Below are positions 37,101-52,100 of a stretch of 64,000 nucleotides of DNA, one piece after another. Where the stretch lies: positions 1,116,001 to 1,180,000 of the forward strand of contig JAHGAU010000007.1 in the NCBI GenBank assembly GCA_019925105.1, given 5' to 3'. A program made the position numbers and the translations under genes. The notes below the pieces were generated by a model, which saw nothing but the letters and a program-made list of their open reading frames with translations, did no database searches and was not told the DNA's origin. This stretch comes from Niebla homalea (taxonomy: Eukaryota; Ascomycota; Lecanoromycetes; Lecanorales; Ramalinaceae). Every line of letters begins with the position of its first letter. The first letter of the stretch is position 1.

Positions 37101-40100
37101 TGTCCATGCAAGCCATGAGCTTGAGATAAGGCCTAATCTCCTGAGCTCACTCCCTTGCCCAAACCATGCGCCAAGAGCGTTTTGTGCATGTGATCCGAGA
37201 TAGACAGGACACCTTGTGAAGTCACAATCACGGCTCAATAAGACACCTTCTCAGACGGTCGATCACCGCTGTACGAAGAGATACGGGACGGCGATCCGCA
37301 GGTTTTTAGATCGAGCATTGGGAAATTGATGCACACCAACCTGCAAAGTAGGTTGTTTGTGCCAATCTTGGTTGCATTCCACAGCGTTTGTTGGTCGAGA
37401 CGGCAAGCCGGTAAATGTGGAAAGAGGAGAAGAGATGTCTATAAAGTCATAGCCCTGGTCCTCCAATTCTTTCGTTTCTCAGACCATCTTCAGTGAAAAA
37501 AAGTAATACCTACTTCTTTCATTGGGTCTCATTGCTGCTTTGATACCAGGATATCTGTTCAACATGCGCTTCCAGCAGCATATTGGCGCCATTGCGGCCC
37601 TTTCTGGCCTTGCAGCTGCCACACCTATAGAGGTCAGAGACACCCATGCAGCCTTCACTGTGCCTCAGTCAGTCCCCAAACCTTTCCTCAAATCCGGCCC
37701 AGCTGCCTTGGCTCAGCTGTACGGGAAATACGGCAAGGAGGCGCCAGCCAATGTGAAAGCTGCAGCAGCAAGCAACGATGGAACTGTCACGGCATCACCT
37801 GAATCGTACGATGAGGAGTATCTGTGTCCAGTCTCCATAGGTGGTCAAGTCTTGAATCTAGACTTTGACACAGGATCATCCGATCTGTGAGTTCGTTCTT
37901 CGAATGACGTGAAGGTGACGCAAGTCTGACCCAAAGCCACGTAGCTGGGTCTTCTCTTCCGAGCTTGCCTCAAATTCAGAAGCAGGTCACTCGGTCTATA
38001 CGCCCGGCAGCTCGAGCAGTCCCCTCAGCGGTGCGACGTGGTCAATCAGTTATGGAGACGGTAGCGGTGCTTCTGGCAACGTCTTCATGGACACCGTCAC
38101 AGTTGGTGCCACGACGGCGACTAGCCAAGCAGTAGAGGCTGCTGAGTCGATCTCGGCCCAATTCTCAGAGGATACCGACAATGATGGCCTCTTAGGCTTG
38201 GCCTTCAGTCAGCTCAACACAGTGAGGCCAAATGCGCAAAAGACATTTTTCGACAATGTCAAAAGCTCACTGGCCGCCCCCATCTTCACCGCAGACCTGA
38301 AGAAGGGAAGCCCCGGATCTTATGATTTTGGCTACATTGATGTAGGCTACCCCCTCGACGGCACGAAGATCTTACATTCTGGAAAGAAATGCTGACATGG
38401 TATCTTGAGTAGGCCTCGAAGCACACCGGCTCTGTCACATATGTTCCCGTCAGCACTGCCAATGGTTTCTGGGAGTTCACGTCGAATGGCTATGCGGTGG
38501 GCTCGGCTGCTTTTGCCAGCTCATCTATTGATGCAATCGCCGACACCGGCACGACTCTTCTCCTGCTGCCAGACACCGTTGTGAGGGCGTACTACGCCCA
38601 GGTTGGCGGTGCAGTGAACAGTGCCCAGCAGGGTGGATACACCTTCCCTTGCTCAGCCACCCTGCCTAGTCTTACACTTGGGATTGGAAGCTACAAGGCC
38701 GTGGTTCCTGGCTCTTTCATCAAGTATGCTCCGATCTCTTCGGCTGGCACAAGTAAGTAGCTCATGGACCAAATCCTAATGACTCCAATGCATACTGACA
38801 TGAATTCAGCGTGCTTTGGGGGAGTGCAATCGAACGCGGGTATCGGCTTTTCGATCTTTGGCGACATCTTCCTCAAGTCGCAATTTGTCGTCTTCGACTC
38901 TACTGGACCTCGCCTTGGGGTTGCTCCCAAAAATTTGTAAATTTGCAGAGCTGCAATTGTGGTGAGCTTCGAAGTGATGCTGCCAGCGGAAGGAATGGTT
39001 TCAAAATTCGACCAGGTTGTCTTCGCGATATGGATAGCTTTCTGAATGAATCAAGTCTGACACGTCGATAAGCGCATATGTACGCGTTAGCTGGACTCTG
39101 TCGATTCGTTGCAAAGGATCCTTGACTCAAAAGGGGTCGCAGCGTTGGTCAACCAATATCTAAGCAATGCATGAACGGTGTTGAAATGCTCTCGCAACAA
39201 TTCTGTATACGATTCAACTCCCCTGGTTCCATTCCTCAGCAGGATGTCGGGCGTGAATTGGATCTGACACGGACGAACCCCGGAGAGTCTCGTCTCTGCT
39301 GTGGAATCGTCCCCGTCCGCAGGAGATTCAACAGTTATATGGTTGTTATTTGCGCCTGTTCGCAGACTTCATGAGAGGGTTGATATCTGTCACATGTCGT
39401 TGACGAATGGTAGGTCTCTCATTTCTTGACCTCGACCATTGTCTTGCTTCCTCCCTTACGATTAGGCAATTTTTCGTACGCATTGCGACTCGGTTTCTTG
39501 GCTGCAGTGTCATCTTCAGCTGTATCACCATGGTCATGCCCATTGCACCCATCCCGTCCATGCTCTTTTGAATCCCCTTTGGCTTTTCTTCTCCGCCTGC
39601 TGTCCTTCCCATTCCTGCCCACCATCTTCGCTGCTCCATCGTCGTTCCCGCTGCTCTCATTGCTGCTATCAGAGTCGCCGTCGGAAGAATCAGACTCTGA
39701 AGATGACTCGCCAACGGGGTGTGGGGCATGGTAGATGCAGCAGACTGAACCCTCCAAATATCAGCCTCGAAAACATTGCCAACCATCAACCGAGAGTACG
39801 GTGTGAGCTTGCCTTTAGATCTCTTCCTTCCTAAGCCTTCATTGTCCACAACGTCTTCCGCCCATTGTATCCTAGGTCTCCGAGTTTGCTCAGGTGGAGC
39901 ACTAGCCCGTAAGCGGAGAACGGGGGTTGAGGTGATTGTCTGGGTTGCGGTTGCTGTGGTAGAAGTTGGTGCTCTCGTGGGGCGAAGAGTATGTGCAGCT
40001 GATGATGCGTGTGTATGGGCAGACATGTCTGGCTTTCTGCTATTTTCGACAATTTGGGCACAATGTAAGTTGAAGAGCTTCGTTCGAGTTCGCTCGGTAC

Positions 40101-43100
40101 GAGGAGGGTCCTGTCCAAATTAAATTGTACGTTTGCTCCGTAAGAGCCCCTTTTGACCGGCCAATCGCCAACTCTCAACAATAATTCGCTGTTAAATCAA
40201 GATGGTAGGAAGAACTACTGTTACAGAGACCACTATCCGATCTGATCTGCATACCCTCGTGACCAAGCTCTGCACGAAAACCCGAAGATTGAAAAATCAG
40301 TTCTTAAGTCGTCGGCGCTAGCGTAAGGACCAATTATCAATAGGATACCGAGCTCAGGATATCACGATGAGAGAGGCTTCTAGCTTGCACTCGAGTCTTG
40401 AGCTTATTATTTGTCAGGCTTTCCCAGCCCCCGAAGACTTCTCATCGAGGAATCAGGTCTGTCGCGTAAGATACGGATCGCAACTCTCACCAACCATCAA
40501 CGCTACGCTGTTCTCATCCATGTCTACTCTGTACAGTCTCCTTCTGTACTGGCCGTGCCGCCTCATTTGAAAAGCTTTCCGATCCACAGGAGGCGGCTCT
40601 CCATCCCTCCCCCACCACAGGAGAGAATTCTTCCAGCCAGGCAGCTTGTCATATTCACTCACACATCGTTGTACACATTCCCTGCCATGTTCGGGTTCGA
40701 GAGACCTCGACTCGCCGGGCCTCACGATGTCCTCCAGCTCAGTCAACAGCTCTTCGCGGCAGAGTCCCAGGGTCTCAAACGACTTGACGTGCAAATGCTT
40801 GCGGAAAGGTAGGACGGTCGCCCGAAGCCGCGGCAGGCTGGACGTCTCATACTCTCGTCCAAGGGTCAGGGTAACGTGCCTCAGACGCGGGAAATCGCTC
40901 TGCATGCTATGCCATCTGCCTTCAAGATACTCAGTCCAGGATCTGTCAAAGATCTCGTTCCGCGTATTGTCATGATCCTTGTACAGAGGTCCCAATATTA
41001 TGTGGATATTTGTGACAAATATGGCGTGTGGACAAGCCCAACGGAAAGCTTGAGCAGCCCAGGCGTTCTCGAACTGCAGCGCATTGGCTCCGTATAGCAC
41101 CGGACTCGCCTCGTTGTAGACGCTACGACATGTTCGGATCAAGCCAATAGAGAGCCCATGCTCGCCTGTTGGCCCTATGCGTTCGATGAGAGCGGCAGTA
41201 GATGGAAATTTCAATGCGTGCAACGGATGGTCTGGTAGATTACTAGCGAGTCTTTGTATACCTAGTCGCCCTCGGCGCCCTGATCTCTTATCCTGCAGGG
41301 ACGAGGCAAACTCGGTGGATGTGATATAAGATGAGCGGCGTCGCTGGAACAAGAAATGCGGAATGTAGAAGTCCTGGGAGGACACAAGCGACAAGTGGTA
41401 GATCTGGCGACGGATTTCAGGAGGCAAACTTAAGAAGCCCGATCGATCTGTATAACCTGGCGAGGTTTCCAAGCGTAATAAGGTCATCACGGCATTCTAT
41501 GCTTCAAAGGTGTGGTCAATTGCGGTTGGGAGCACGAGAATGACGGCAGGATTATCCCCGCTGCGGGGCAAGGGGTTTAATGATAGAAAACCCTCACTCA
41601 CAATCTCCATTGTGCTCACAAATGCCTCGAATGCCAGTGAACGACCGCCTCACTGAATATTACAAGGATGTTTTGCAGCATGAGCCCACTGATGAGATTC
41701 ATGGATGCCCGTCTGCAACACTTCACCTACTAAAGATCGACCCAGCTGCTGTAATCAAACTTGCGCATACGAAGATTCACTGTTACCCATTTAGTCAGGT
41801 GCCCACAGGTTGGCGAAGACTCTTTACTGATGCAAGCATTTGCGAGGCTATCAGACTTAGTCGTACCCGTATTGGACGCGCTAAGGGATCCGATGGTGAA
41901 GGGTCAGTTGGGAAGGAAACTAACGAGCAATGGATACGGGATGTGGTGAAGCTCCTAGATATGGCGATAATCATGGCAGGAGCCCCTGGGAGGGCAGAGA
42001 TGATCGAGAACATGTTAGCTACTCTGCAGAGTTGGAGTGAGGGGAACGATTGTCAACCTCCAATGAAAAGGCGTAAGGTAGAAAATCTGTTTTCTGTCTT
42101 GAAGGATACACGTTTGCCAACCGTAGAACACCCAATCCAGAGGAGACGGGCCCTGTCCTTGAGAGATTTTGAGGGTCATCTTTCAAGTAGAAATCCACTC
42201 GTCATCACAGACGCTCTCAACCATTGGCCCGCGCTTGACGCGCGCCCCTGGAGATCGCCATCCTATCTCATGAAGAAGACATTCGATGGCCGAAGACTCG
42301 TGCCTGTTGAGATAGGCCGCAGCTATACCGATGAAGGCTGGGGCCAGACCATCATGACTTTCAGCGACTTCATGGAGAAATACATGCTCTCTTCAAGGTC
42401 ACCAGATGAAGGTGATGAGGAGCATATAGCCTATCTCGCACAACACGATCTCTTTTCACACATTCCGTCCCTCAGGAATGATATTTCGATACCAGACTAT
42501 TGTTACTCGGACCCTCCTTCGCCCGAAGACGGTACACCGCTGTCCAAGAAGTCGGTGCAACCAAAGCTCGATGAACCTCTCTTAAACGCTTGGTTCGGTC
42601 CTGGAGGCACCGTTACGCCCTTGCACACGGATCCTTACCATAATATTCTTTGCCAAGTCGTTGGCAGAAAATATATTCGTGTCTACAGCCCTCACGAGAG
42701 TGAGAACTTGTATCCCAGGAGCTCAGGTCAGAATGGAATAGACATGAGTAACACGAGCCAAGTAGAGATAGAAGGTACGGGAAAGGATCAGGATCCGGAC
42801 TTTCCACTTTTTCGGATGGCAAAATATAAGGAGACAATTTTGAATGAGGGCGAATTGCTGTACATACCCGTGGGTTGGTGGCATTACGTGAGAAGTTTAG
42901 AAGCAAGCTTTAGCGTTAGCTTCTGGTGGAACTGATTCTAAGCACACTGATGCCAGGATCGAAATAGGATAACAGGGGTTCAATTGCTGTCCAAACCCAG
43001 TCCGTGACGCTCACATTGTCTCTGCCTCGCCAATAGTAGCCTTAGATGAAGTCGGCTTGTTGGTGGCCCACGGAGGCTCGCCATCGTCGTCGAATTCAGC

Positions 43101-46100
43101 CCACTTGAAGAATGAGCATCTGAAAAAATCTTCAGTCTTTAATGTAGACAAGTGGTAATCGTGTAGACTTACCCTTGCTTTCCTGGCGTATTACCTGCGT
43201 GACACATCCACATGTAACGCCCAAGGTTCTCGCGCTTTCGTTGGACACATCTAAGAACTGTGGCAACATTGCACCTACACTTTGGGGTATTTCTTGGGTG
43301 AAAAGTGTCACGGTAGTGGCGATAGGTAATGTTGATCCTTTTGTTTCCAGCGATGGGATGTGGGTCAATGACCAGGGCTGGATGAATGCTGTGCTTCCAT
43401 GACTCCTGCATTTCCGCGTGCATAATAAGCAGCGAATTATGTGGCAAGTGTATGGCAATCTGCCCTTCAGCGTCTGCCCTTTGATCCTTGATGTTTTGTT
43501 TGTTGGCATCGTCCCGAGCAACAATTTTACGGACTCGAAATTCCCTGGCTACACCAAGACTGATGCTTCCGATAACTGCACGTGGTCCGAGATATGTGAG
43601 CTGGTCACTGTGATATCCAACGCTCTCAGAGCCGCCCTGATAGAGGTTACAGAATGCCGCATTAGGCGTCCATCGATGCGGGGATTGATACTGAAGCTTT
43701 TCGCCGCCGTAGAAGCACTCGATCCTGCTTGCAATCTCGTCGTTGACCGCGGCCTCCACCTTGGCAGATATCTTACGCATTTGGGGAGTGATTTGACGGA
43801 CATCCTGTGGGCACGTTCAGAATGTATTCCCCGTAATGTGCATGCGATGCCACATACGGAAAGATAGCTTCCATTGTACAAGAACTCCGTCTTCTGGCTC
43901 TTAATATCCTCCAAGCTGTCAACATAGAAGCATGCGGAATGTGGCGATTGCACCACATTGTCGAAAAGTTTGAAACTTTGTCTCTCATATGTGGGAGACT
44001 CTTCTAGTAGTTCTTCCAACAGTTGGTCGGCCTCACTGGAGGATAGGAATCTGTGGATAATGGAACATGGTGTGTTGGAGGCAATGTCTTCTGGCGAATA
44101 TAGATGGAGTGTCTCGCCCTTCCTGGTCAACGGCTTGCGTTTCTTAGACGGAGAGCTAGATGGTGCGGCTGTTGTGAAAGCAGATAGTGAGGTCTGGTGG
44201 CCGATGCCAGGTGCTGATCGCTTTCGAGATTGATCTTTCCTGTCAGAGGGCTTGAGGTCGGCGAGTACCCTGTGCACAGATCCTTCGGCAGAGATGAGCA
44301 GATCTAGAAGCAGACTTTGATCAAGCTCGGGATGAAGGGATATCAAAGTTGCCAACTTCAGCTCAGTGCTACCTTCGTGACCATGCTCTGAGGGGTCATC
44401 CAAAGTCATGCTGGGACTTCCTGCCACCGTTATACCTTTCGAGCGACCATGTCAAGGTGCAGTCCGGTATTTGTATATCCATGTCCCTGGATAATATTGA
44501 CGAGAACTCAGCAAAGAGTCTGGGAGCGCCTGAAGGTGGATATTGCTGTCCAAACTTAGCGTATGACGGCAGGATATTGCCAAGGGAGACATCTACCCCA
44601 CTGCTAAGCCTCCACTGATGTCTTCAGGCATCTTATGAAACCAATGCAAGTAAAAGATGTCTGTTTAGCAAGTTCCTCCTTCCCCTTTACTTTGTGGATA
44701 GCCCAACGCTGATTACATCGAGCTACCGAGGAACAATGCTATCAGTAGCGAGCTATTACTCTTCGACCAACTCAATAACGCGAGCATTGTGCACAATAAA
44801 ACAGGGCTAGGAAATCATGATTCATTTCAATCTATGCTATAATCTGCCTGAAGTCTATGTATTGGCATGCTGAGGTGTAAGTCAATCTATGCTTTGGTGT
44901 TGTGTGAAGTCTGTATCGCCAGAACCAATGGTTAAGGTATGTCAATACGCCAAAACAGTGTATCAAGGGTGCTAGCAATCCTGCGACTATGTGAAAATCC
45001 TCTTCCGTTCATTGAAGTTGTTCACTTGTCAAGCAGACGAAAGAAGGAATGTTGTTCGACCTTGGACAGTCTTAACAACCGCGGTCCCCATCGCTTTCAT
45101 CATCATCATCATCATCATGAGCCGCCTTCTTGTCACCCTTCTGCTTTTCCGCCTGCTCTGCCTGTTCCGCGCTCTCGTTGGCAGCCTTCATTTGAGCCTG
45201 CAGGGTCTGTATTTGTTTTTGCATGACTCGCCAGAACAGGACTTTAGCAAAAGGATCTTCCTTCCCCTCCATATGCCCATTTGTCTTGGCATCGACTTCG
45301 GCTAACCCTTCTGGCTCATCGGCACCTCTTCGTTGGGCTCCCAAAATTGACAGAAGCGAGGTGACGAACACCTCTTTCAAGTAGGCGAAGCTGAAACCAT
45401 CGGTCTGGTCTGCAATCGGGGTGACAAGACCCTCTGGAAACTCGACCCGATTATTCTTCAGTAGCTTGCTGCGCCAATATCCCGCATATCTCTCACGCTC
45501 GGCGTGCCCGGGCAAGACAAATGGATATTTTCGATCAAACCGACTGGGCCGCTGCGTGATACTTGGATCAAGCTTGCCAAGATAGTTGGTGCTACCAATG
45601 ATCATGATGCCATTGTTATCTGCGATTCCATCGACCTCGTTGAGGAAGTAACTTCGGACTTTCTCCTTCACAAGGCTGTCTAGATCTTCAAAGACTAGCA
45701 AGCACGGCGTTGCAGCTCGAGCTTTCTCGAACACTTGCCCAATGGCGTAGAAGTCGTTGTGGCAGCCGGCAAAAGACTTGATGTACAAGGTGGGTATAGG
45801 ACTGGGCCTGACGGCCAGAGAGCGCATCAGTGCCTTGATCGAGATTGATTTGCCGTTGCCTGGCGGTCCGTGCAGAATGATGCCACGCTTCCAGGGCAGT
45901 GAGAACTCCTCATACTCGGTCTCATTGTCAAAGAATCCCTCAACGTCATCTATGAGATCCTTTTTGAAGGCAGGATCGAGGATGACGTCGTCCCAATGTG
46001 CTTTTTGCACACTCTGATAGAGTTCTTGACTCTTCGACCACTGCTCCTGGTCAAACACCCAAATCTCTTCGTGACTGTCTTCATTCCACTTGGTCGCTTC

Positions 46101-49100
46101 TGCTATGAGCTCATCCACAATCTTGGGTGGTGTTTCGTTTGAGGCCGCTTGGCTTCGCTCGTAAAGAATGAAGTGGGCTTTCTGATGACTGCCAAAAAGA
46201 TCTTCGATCCAATCGACGTAGCAGACGAGGAAGTCATTGTTCCTCCATGAGCAGTGGTGCATCCCAAACATAATGTCGTCTTTGAACTTGCCATATTTCG
46301 CCCTCGCGCGACGATTGGGAGCCACGAATTCTCGGACAGAAACGAACCTCTCATCGTTCTCATCCAAAGACAAGGTTGCATTTCCGGCTCTAGCATAATC
46401 CAGAATGCCAGCATCTTTCTTGGCGACTGTGATGATATGATCAGGATAGTGTTGGCGTAGCGAAGTGAGAACCCTCAAGATGGTGTCTTCGCGAGGCAAG
46501 CCACAAAACTTCTGCCAGTCTTGCCAGACATTCTCAACAGCTGCAGATTTCTGAACCATGATGTGACTTGAGAAGGGAAAGGCTTCAAAGATGGGATCAA
46601 GGACGTTGTGCAGTAGTAGGGAAATCGAAGTTGGCTGGAATGACAACAAGACAATGGCAATGAAGTTGAGAGGGGGAAGTAGCACAGCGACAGAAGATAG
46701 CACAGAGACAGTGGGAACAATCATATTCCTATAGCCTTGTGTGACCTCACAATACCCACCTTCACTCCACGCCGCTTCCACTTTAGGCACCCAAGGCATA
46801 CTGCTGCCTACCAACAGTCATAGAGGCTTCCGATCTCTTGCGCCCATTGGACCTCCCATCGCTGCATAATGCTCACCGCGATAACGAATAAGCGGAAACT
46901 CAGCCTGACTGGCCTTTTGCAGCTAAATTCCGCTTCTGACATTTTCAGATCATATTTTCAACGCTTCAATAAGCCTTCCTAATAGGTGAAAGATGTATAA
47001 TGTAAAGTCCCTTGTATCCGTTGTTCCACGACCTTGTTGGGATTTAAAGTCTTTGTGGGAGGAAAAGTTGTAGTGCCAATGGATTCCCAAGAATTTCGAA
47101 ATCCACTAATTGGCATACGCTGGGTGGACTAGTCTCTTTCCGGCATTCAGAGACCGAGGCGGACTTCGAAAGTCGAACAAGTGGAATTTCTTTTTTAAAC
47201 CGCACGTTCAAGCGCGAAACGTCATGGATGCCATCGATCAAGAGAAGCAGAAAGCTGTCGCCGAGTCTGACAAAGAACTGGGTAGACTATGGCGTGCTTG
47301 GCGGACGGTGCACGAGATGTGCCAAGATAGAGGCTACGAGCTGGACGAGGATGAACTCCACGTCTCCCTCCAAGAGTTCAAGGATCGTTTCTCTGATGCC
47401 AGCGGTGCTGCCGAGTAAGTGTAGCTGCCTGTCGCAATATTTAGGCGCTATACATGGCCGTCCTGTAGGCTTGAGAGCTGATCTTCTTGCCCTCCACCAG
47501 CCGCAAGAAAATGACCGTCTCCTTCAAACCCACCGACGCCATGCTCACCAAATACACCCCCGAAGCCACCGCCTCGAACCCCGACCCTATCCCCAAAATT
47601 GGTACCATCTGGATCGAATTCTCCTCGGAACCTAGTATTGGCATCAAGCAAATGCGCACCTTTGCACAGCACATCTCCAAGCATCAATTCCACACTGGCA
47701 TCCTCATCACCCAAGCCAGCATCACCCCGGCAGCCATGAAAATCGTGCCTGTCGTACTACCCTCGATCATCGAGACATTCCAGGAGCAGGATCTATTAGT
47801 CAATATCACGCATCATGAGCTGGTGCCGAAGCACGTCTTGCTGAGCGCCGAGGAGAAGAAAAAGCTGTTGGAGCGGTATCGGTTGAAGGAGAGTCAGTTG
47901 CCGAGGATACAGACGGGCGATCCGGTAGCGAGGTACTTGGGCTTGAGGCGGGGGCAAGTGGTCAAGATTATTAGGAAGAGTGAGACGGCTGGTAGGTATG
48001 CGAGTTACCGGTGGGCTATCTGAGTGCAACGATACTAATTTGCCTGGTGCTTCTACCTTTGCTTGGTGCAAATTTACATAGCGTGGAGTTTACGGAACAG
48101 ATCTTGAACGAGAATGTGGGAGGACCTTCTCCTATAATTGGAGTTTCTCTCACAATTTCGAGTCCTTGTTGAAATCCTCCATGGTGACAGTCAGCCCGTT
48201 CACCGTCTGCTCATTGGATCTGTCCCGCAAAACGTGTCGCAAAATCTTGCCACTTGAACTTTTCGGAATACTTGGTACAAAGGAAATCCCCCCATCCAAC
48301 CATTTATGCCTCACCTTCTTCTTCTGTACGTACCTGATCAGCTCCTTCCCGATCTCCTTACTCCCTTGCTTCCGGCCTTTGAGCGACACATACGCCTTCG
48401 GTACCTCACCGGAATAGGCGTCTGGCACAGCCAACACAGCACAGTCCTCAACCTGCGGGTGACCCAGCAACAAATCCTCCAACTCAGCGGGAGCAACCGC
48501 AAAACCCTTGACCTTGATCATCTCCTTGATCCGATCTGTGATGGTAAGCAAACCTTCATCGTCAATCATACCCTGATCGCCTGTGCGCAAGAACCCTTGC
48601 TCATCGAACGTTTCGGCCGTCGCTTTCGCATTATTCAAGTATCCCATCACTATCTGCGGTCCCCTAGCAAGAACCTCGCCCGGTTCGTTGATCCCTCGAT
48701 CCTCACCGTCCAGACCCAAAATCTTGATCTCCGTACTCGGACAGATCATGCCCGCAGCGTGGCCATACTTGTAGTCATATTTATCAGGAGGATGGGTCGT
48801 GATCGCCGAGCATGACTCCGTCAAGCCATACGCCTGCTTGAATTTGGTTTGCGGGAAGTCCCTTTGCAAAAGATGGAGGATCTCTTCTGACAACGGCGCT
48901 GCTCCCGTCGAAAAGCGGCGAACGCAAGAGAGGTCGTACTGTTTCACTAGTGGATCACGGACGAGTCTGATGAGAGTCGGTGGGACGAGGAGGAGCTCGT
49001 TCAGTTGATGCTTGAGAGTCGTTTCGAGGAGATTTTTCATCGTGAAGGAAGGGAGGACGTAGGCTTCTGCGTTCAGGACGATGGGGAGATGCAGGACGTG

Positions 49101-52100
49101 GACGAGGCCGAAGACTTACACGCTCATCAGCCCCCCCCCCCCTCTCGCATCTACCCGAATACTTGGGGTAAAGACTTACTATGAAACATCGGCAGAAGAG
49201 CAAGGATTTTCTGCAGATCAGGGGGTGTGACCATCCGAATCTGGAGGCACTGCGCTATCATATTCTGATGGGATATCATCACCGCCTTTGGCAGCCCCGT
49301 GGTCCCGGAGCTGAAGCTCAAGAACGCACATACATCCTTGCTAGGCTTTCCTCTCGGAATCTTGAAGCTACTCAACTGACCATTCTCACCGTAGGATGCG
49401 CCAACCTGGACCAGCTGCTTCAACGCGATGAACCCTCCCCTCTCCCCCTCCATAAGAATGACACGATCCTTCGAGATCCCAGCCTTCTCGGCCGCACTTA
49501 CGGCAACGTCAATCGATCCCGGTACCGTCATCAGCAACTTAGCCCCAGCCTTCTCAAGCGCGTACCTCATCTCCTCGACATTGTAGGCGGGTGACGCTCC
49601 TGAGACGACGCCTCCAGCTCTCAGAGTCGCCAGAACGGATACGGGATACCAGACGCTATTCGGACTGAAGATAGCCACCGTCTGCCCCGGCTCAAGACCA
49701 TACTTTCTCACCAAAGCGGTCGAGAGGTGCGTAGTGGCTTCCTTGACCTGGGCATAATCTATGCGCTCGCCTGTGAGGGCGTGCTGGTATCCTCGGAGCT
49801 CTGAGGGAGGGTGTTTCGCGAAGCATGAGGTGGGGCCTTCGAAGAGAAAGTCCCATATTGCAACATGACCGGGTACTAGATGTCTGTCAGATTGCAATTA
49901 TATCACGTTGGAAAGGTGTGAGTATCGTCGCATTTACGGTGGATATTTGGCTGAAGAGACTTGAAGACCATTGCGTGCGCGCGCCGCCTATCAAGCCAAT
50001 CGCTCTCGGACAAGAAGACCCAAGGTATCACATTATTGTACCTTGCAGCAGCACGCATCCGACGACGATAGAGAGGTCCGTCGATCTTCAGTCTCTTGAT
50101 ATCATTGGCGACCCCGCTTCAGACTGACGGAGCTACGGAAGGTGGCGAGCGAGGATGCGATCAACCCCTGGGAGATCACGTGACATGCGGAATGATTGTT
50201 GCGAAACCATCCAATTGTTCCCTGTCAACGGTACTGCCATGATCTGCCTCCTCCGCCCGCCGACTTGCTTGAAGTGAATTTCCTTATCTTATCTTTCTTC
50301 TCCATTACTCGATCGTCATACAATTCCAATACAATTTCTGTCCAAAGATTGTACGGCCGAATGAGGTTTACATAACCTTTTTATCGGATAAATCTGGTGG
50401 AGGGCGGCGAGTTCGATATAAAACTCATAAACCCCAATTCAACGGTGGAAGGGGAGAGATCGGAGGGTTCAGGGTTAGTGTACCCGCGCTTGTTCATCTT
50501 CATCGTCATGCCATGGTGGTGGTGTTGGTCGAAGTGGTGACGCTGGGGAAGGAAGGAGGAGGTCTTGGTAAGGTGATGATGCATCCGGCTCGGCTAAGCA
50601 TGCAAGACGGCTAGATCAGTTTGAAGAAGTCTGGGATGGGCCTTTCTCTTCCCAACTGTCCATTCAAAGGGTGGCTTCTCAATTACCCATTTGCCTTCGA
50701 GTCCTGACCTTCCACATCCGATCCACTCAGCTCAGCCTCCACGGACGATCACATGTTCAGTCTGAACCCACCAGGCACAAGCCTCTGAAACACCTGCTGC
50801 TCATGGTACCTCCTGGATACGCTCCGCAAAAACCTGACATTCTCCTCCCCATACCCCTGTATGACCGGCTGAGTAGGATAGGCGTAGTTGTAATAGACGG
50901 ACCCCTCGAATTGACCGACCGACTTGGTGTAGTTGTTCGCCCGGTCGATATATCGTTGAGGCTCTTGTAACTTTCAAAGACTGGCTGGGATTACATATGA
51001 TGTTCGTTTCATCACTCAAGCCCAGCACATTCCCGCCAGTGGCTGCTGCAACTCGACGGGTGATTGCCTTGTCGATCGGTTGGAAGACGTTGCCAAACGT
51101 GTAATTTCCTGTTCTGAACACGAAGATCCCTGAAGCTGTCATACATGATCTCATTGATCTTCGCGAGCGTTGTGGCGTTGCTTGGGAGGGACAGGTGACA
51201 CCACACGTGATTGCCCATGGCTGTCCAATGTTGGTCATTGATCACTACTCCTGAGTATGAAACAGGCCAAAGGGGCCAAGGTGACTTACGGACGGCATTC
51301 TCAACGGTCAAGTCACTCAGATCGGTGAATCTCAGGTCATTGGAGAGCTGCGGTCGATTGAGGAAGTCGGCAAGGGTGGGCGGATTCGCTTGATCTTTCG
51401 TGTAGACGATGATGGCTGCTAGCGCCGTCGGACCACTTGCGTTGTAACTGTGGATGATCTCGATGGCAGCATAGTCGTCCTCCCGGTTACCTTGGGCCTC
51501 GCCAAAGTCTTGTAGTGCCCTCAGTTGCGCGTCGGTGGTGGATGGATCGAAGAGCTAACCCGGTTGAGCACGCCACGGGAATTCTGGTTCATCGGGACTT
51601 ACTGGAAGCCAACCCCAGATCTTAATGTTGTTGAAAGCTGTGTAGTCGAATTGGGTGACGATGCCGAAGTCATTGCCACCTCTCTTGAGAGCTCGAAAGA
51701 GATCGGAGTTGGAAGAAGCATTAGCGTTGACTACTTTGTCTGAGGACAGGACAACCTCCAGGGTGATGTCAACTTCGTCAACCACAGTTGGGAAACCTTA
51801 GATAGGAAGGCTGGGAGAGCTCACCTCAAAGTTGAGGACATTGTCACACACGAGCCCATAGCGAGATGCGAACCAGCTGTTGCCGCCTGTAGCTCATTAG
51901 CCGATTCCCTTCATTTGGTGCAAGTAGCTCATGTTGAGCTAAGACCACATTACCTCCAATGGTCAACCCAGCAATCCCCACCGTATTCACCCTCCCACCC
52001 ACCATCGCCAGTCCCAATGGATCCAACTCCCCATACGAATCACTCCATCGACATCCCGGCCCCGCAGACAGAGACTTACGATCTACAGCTACAGTCACTT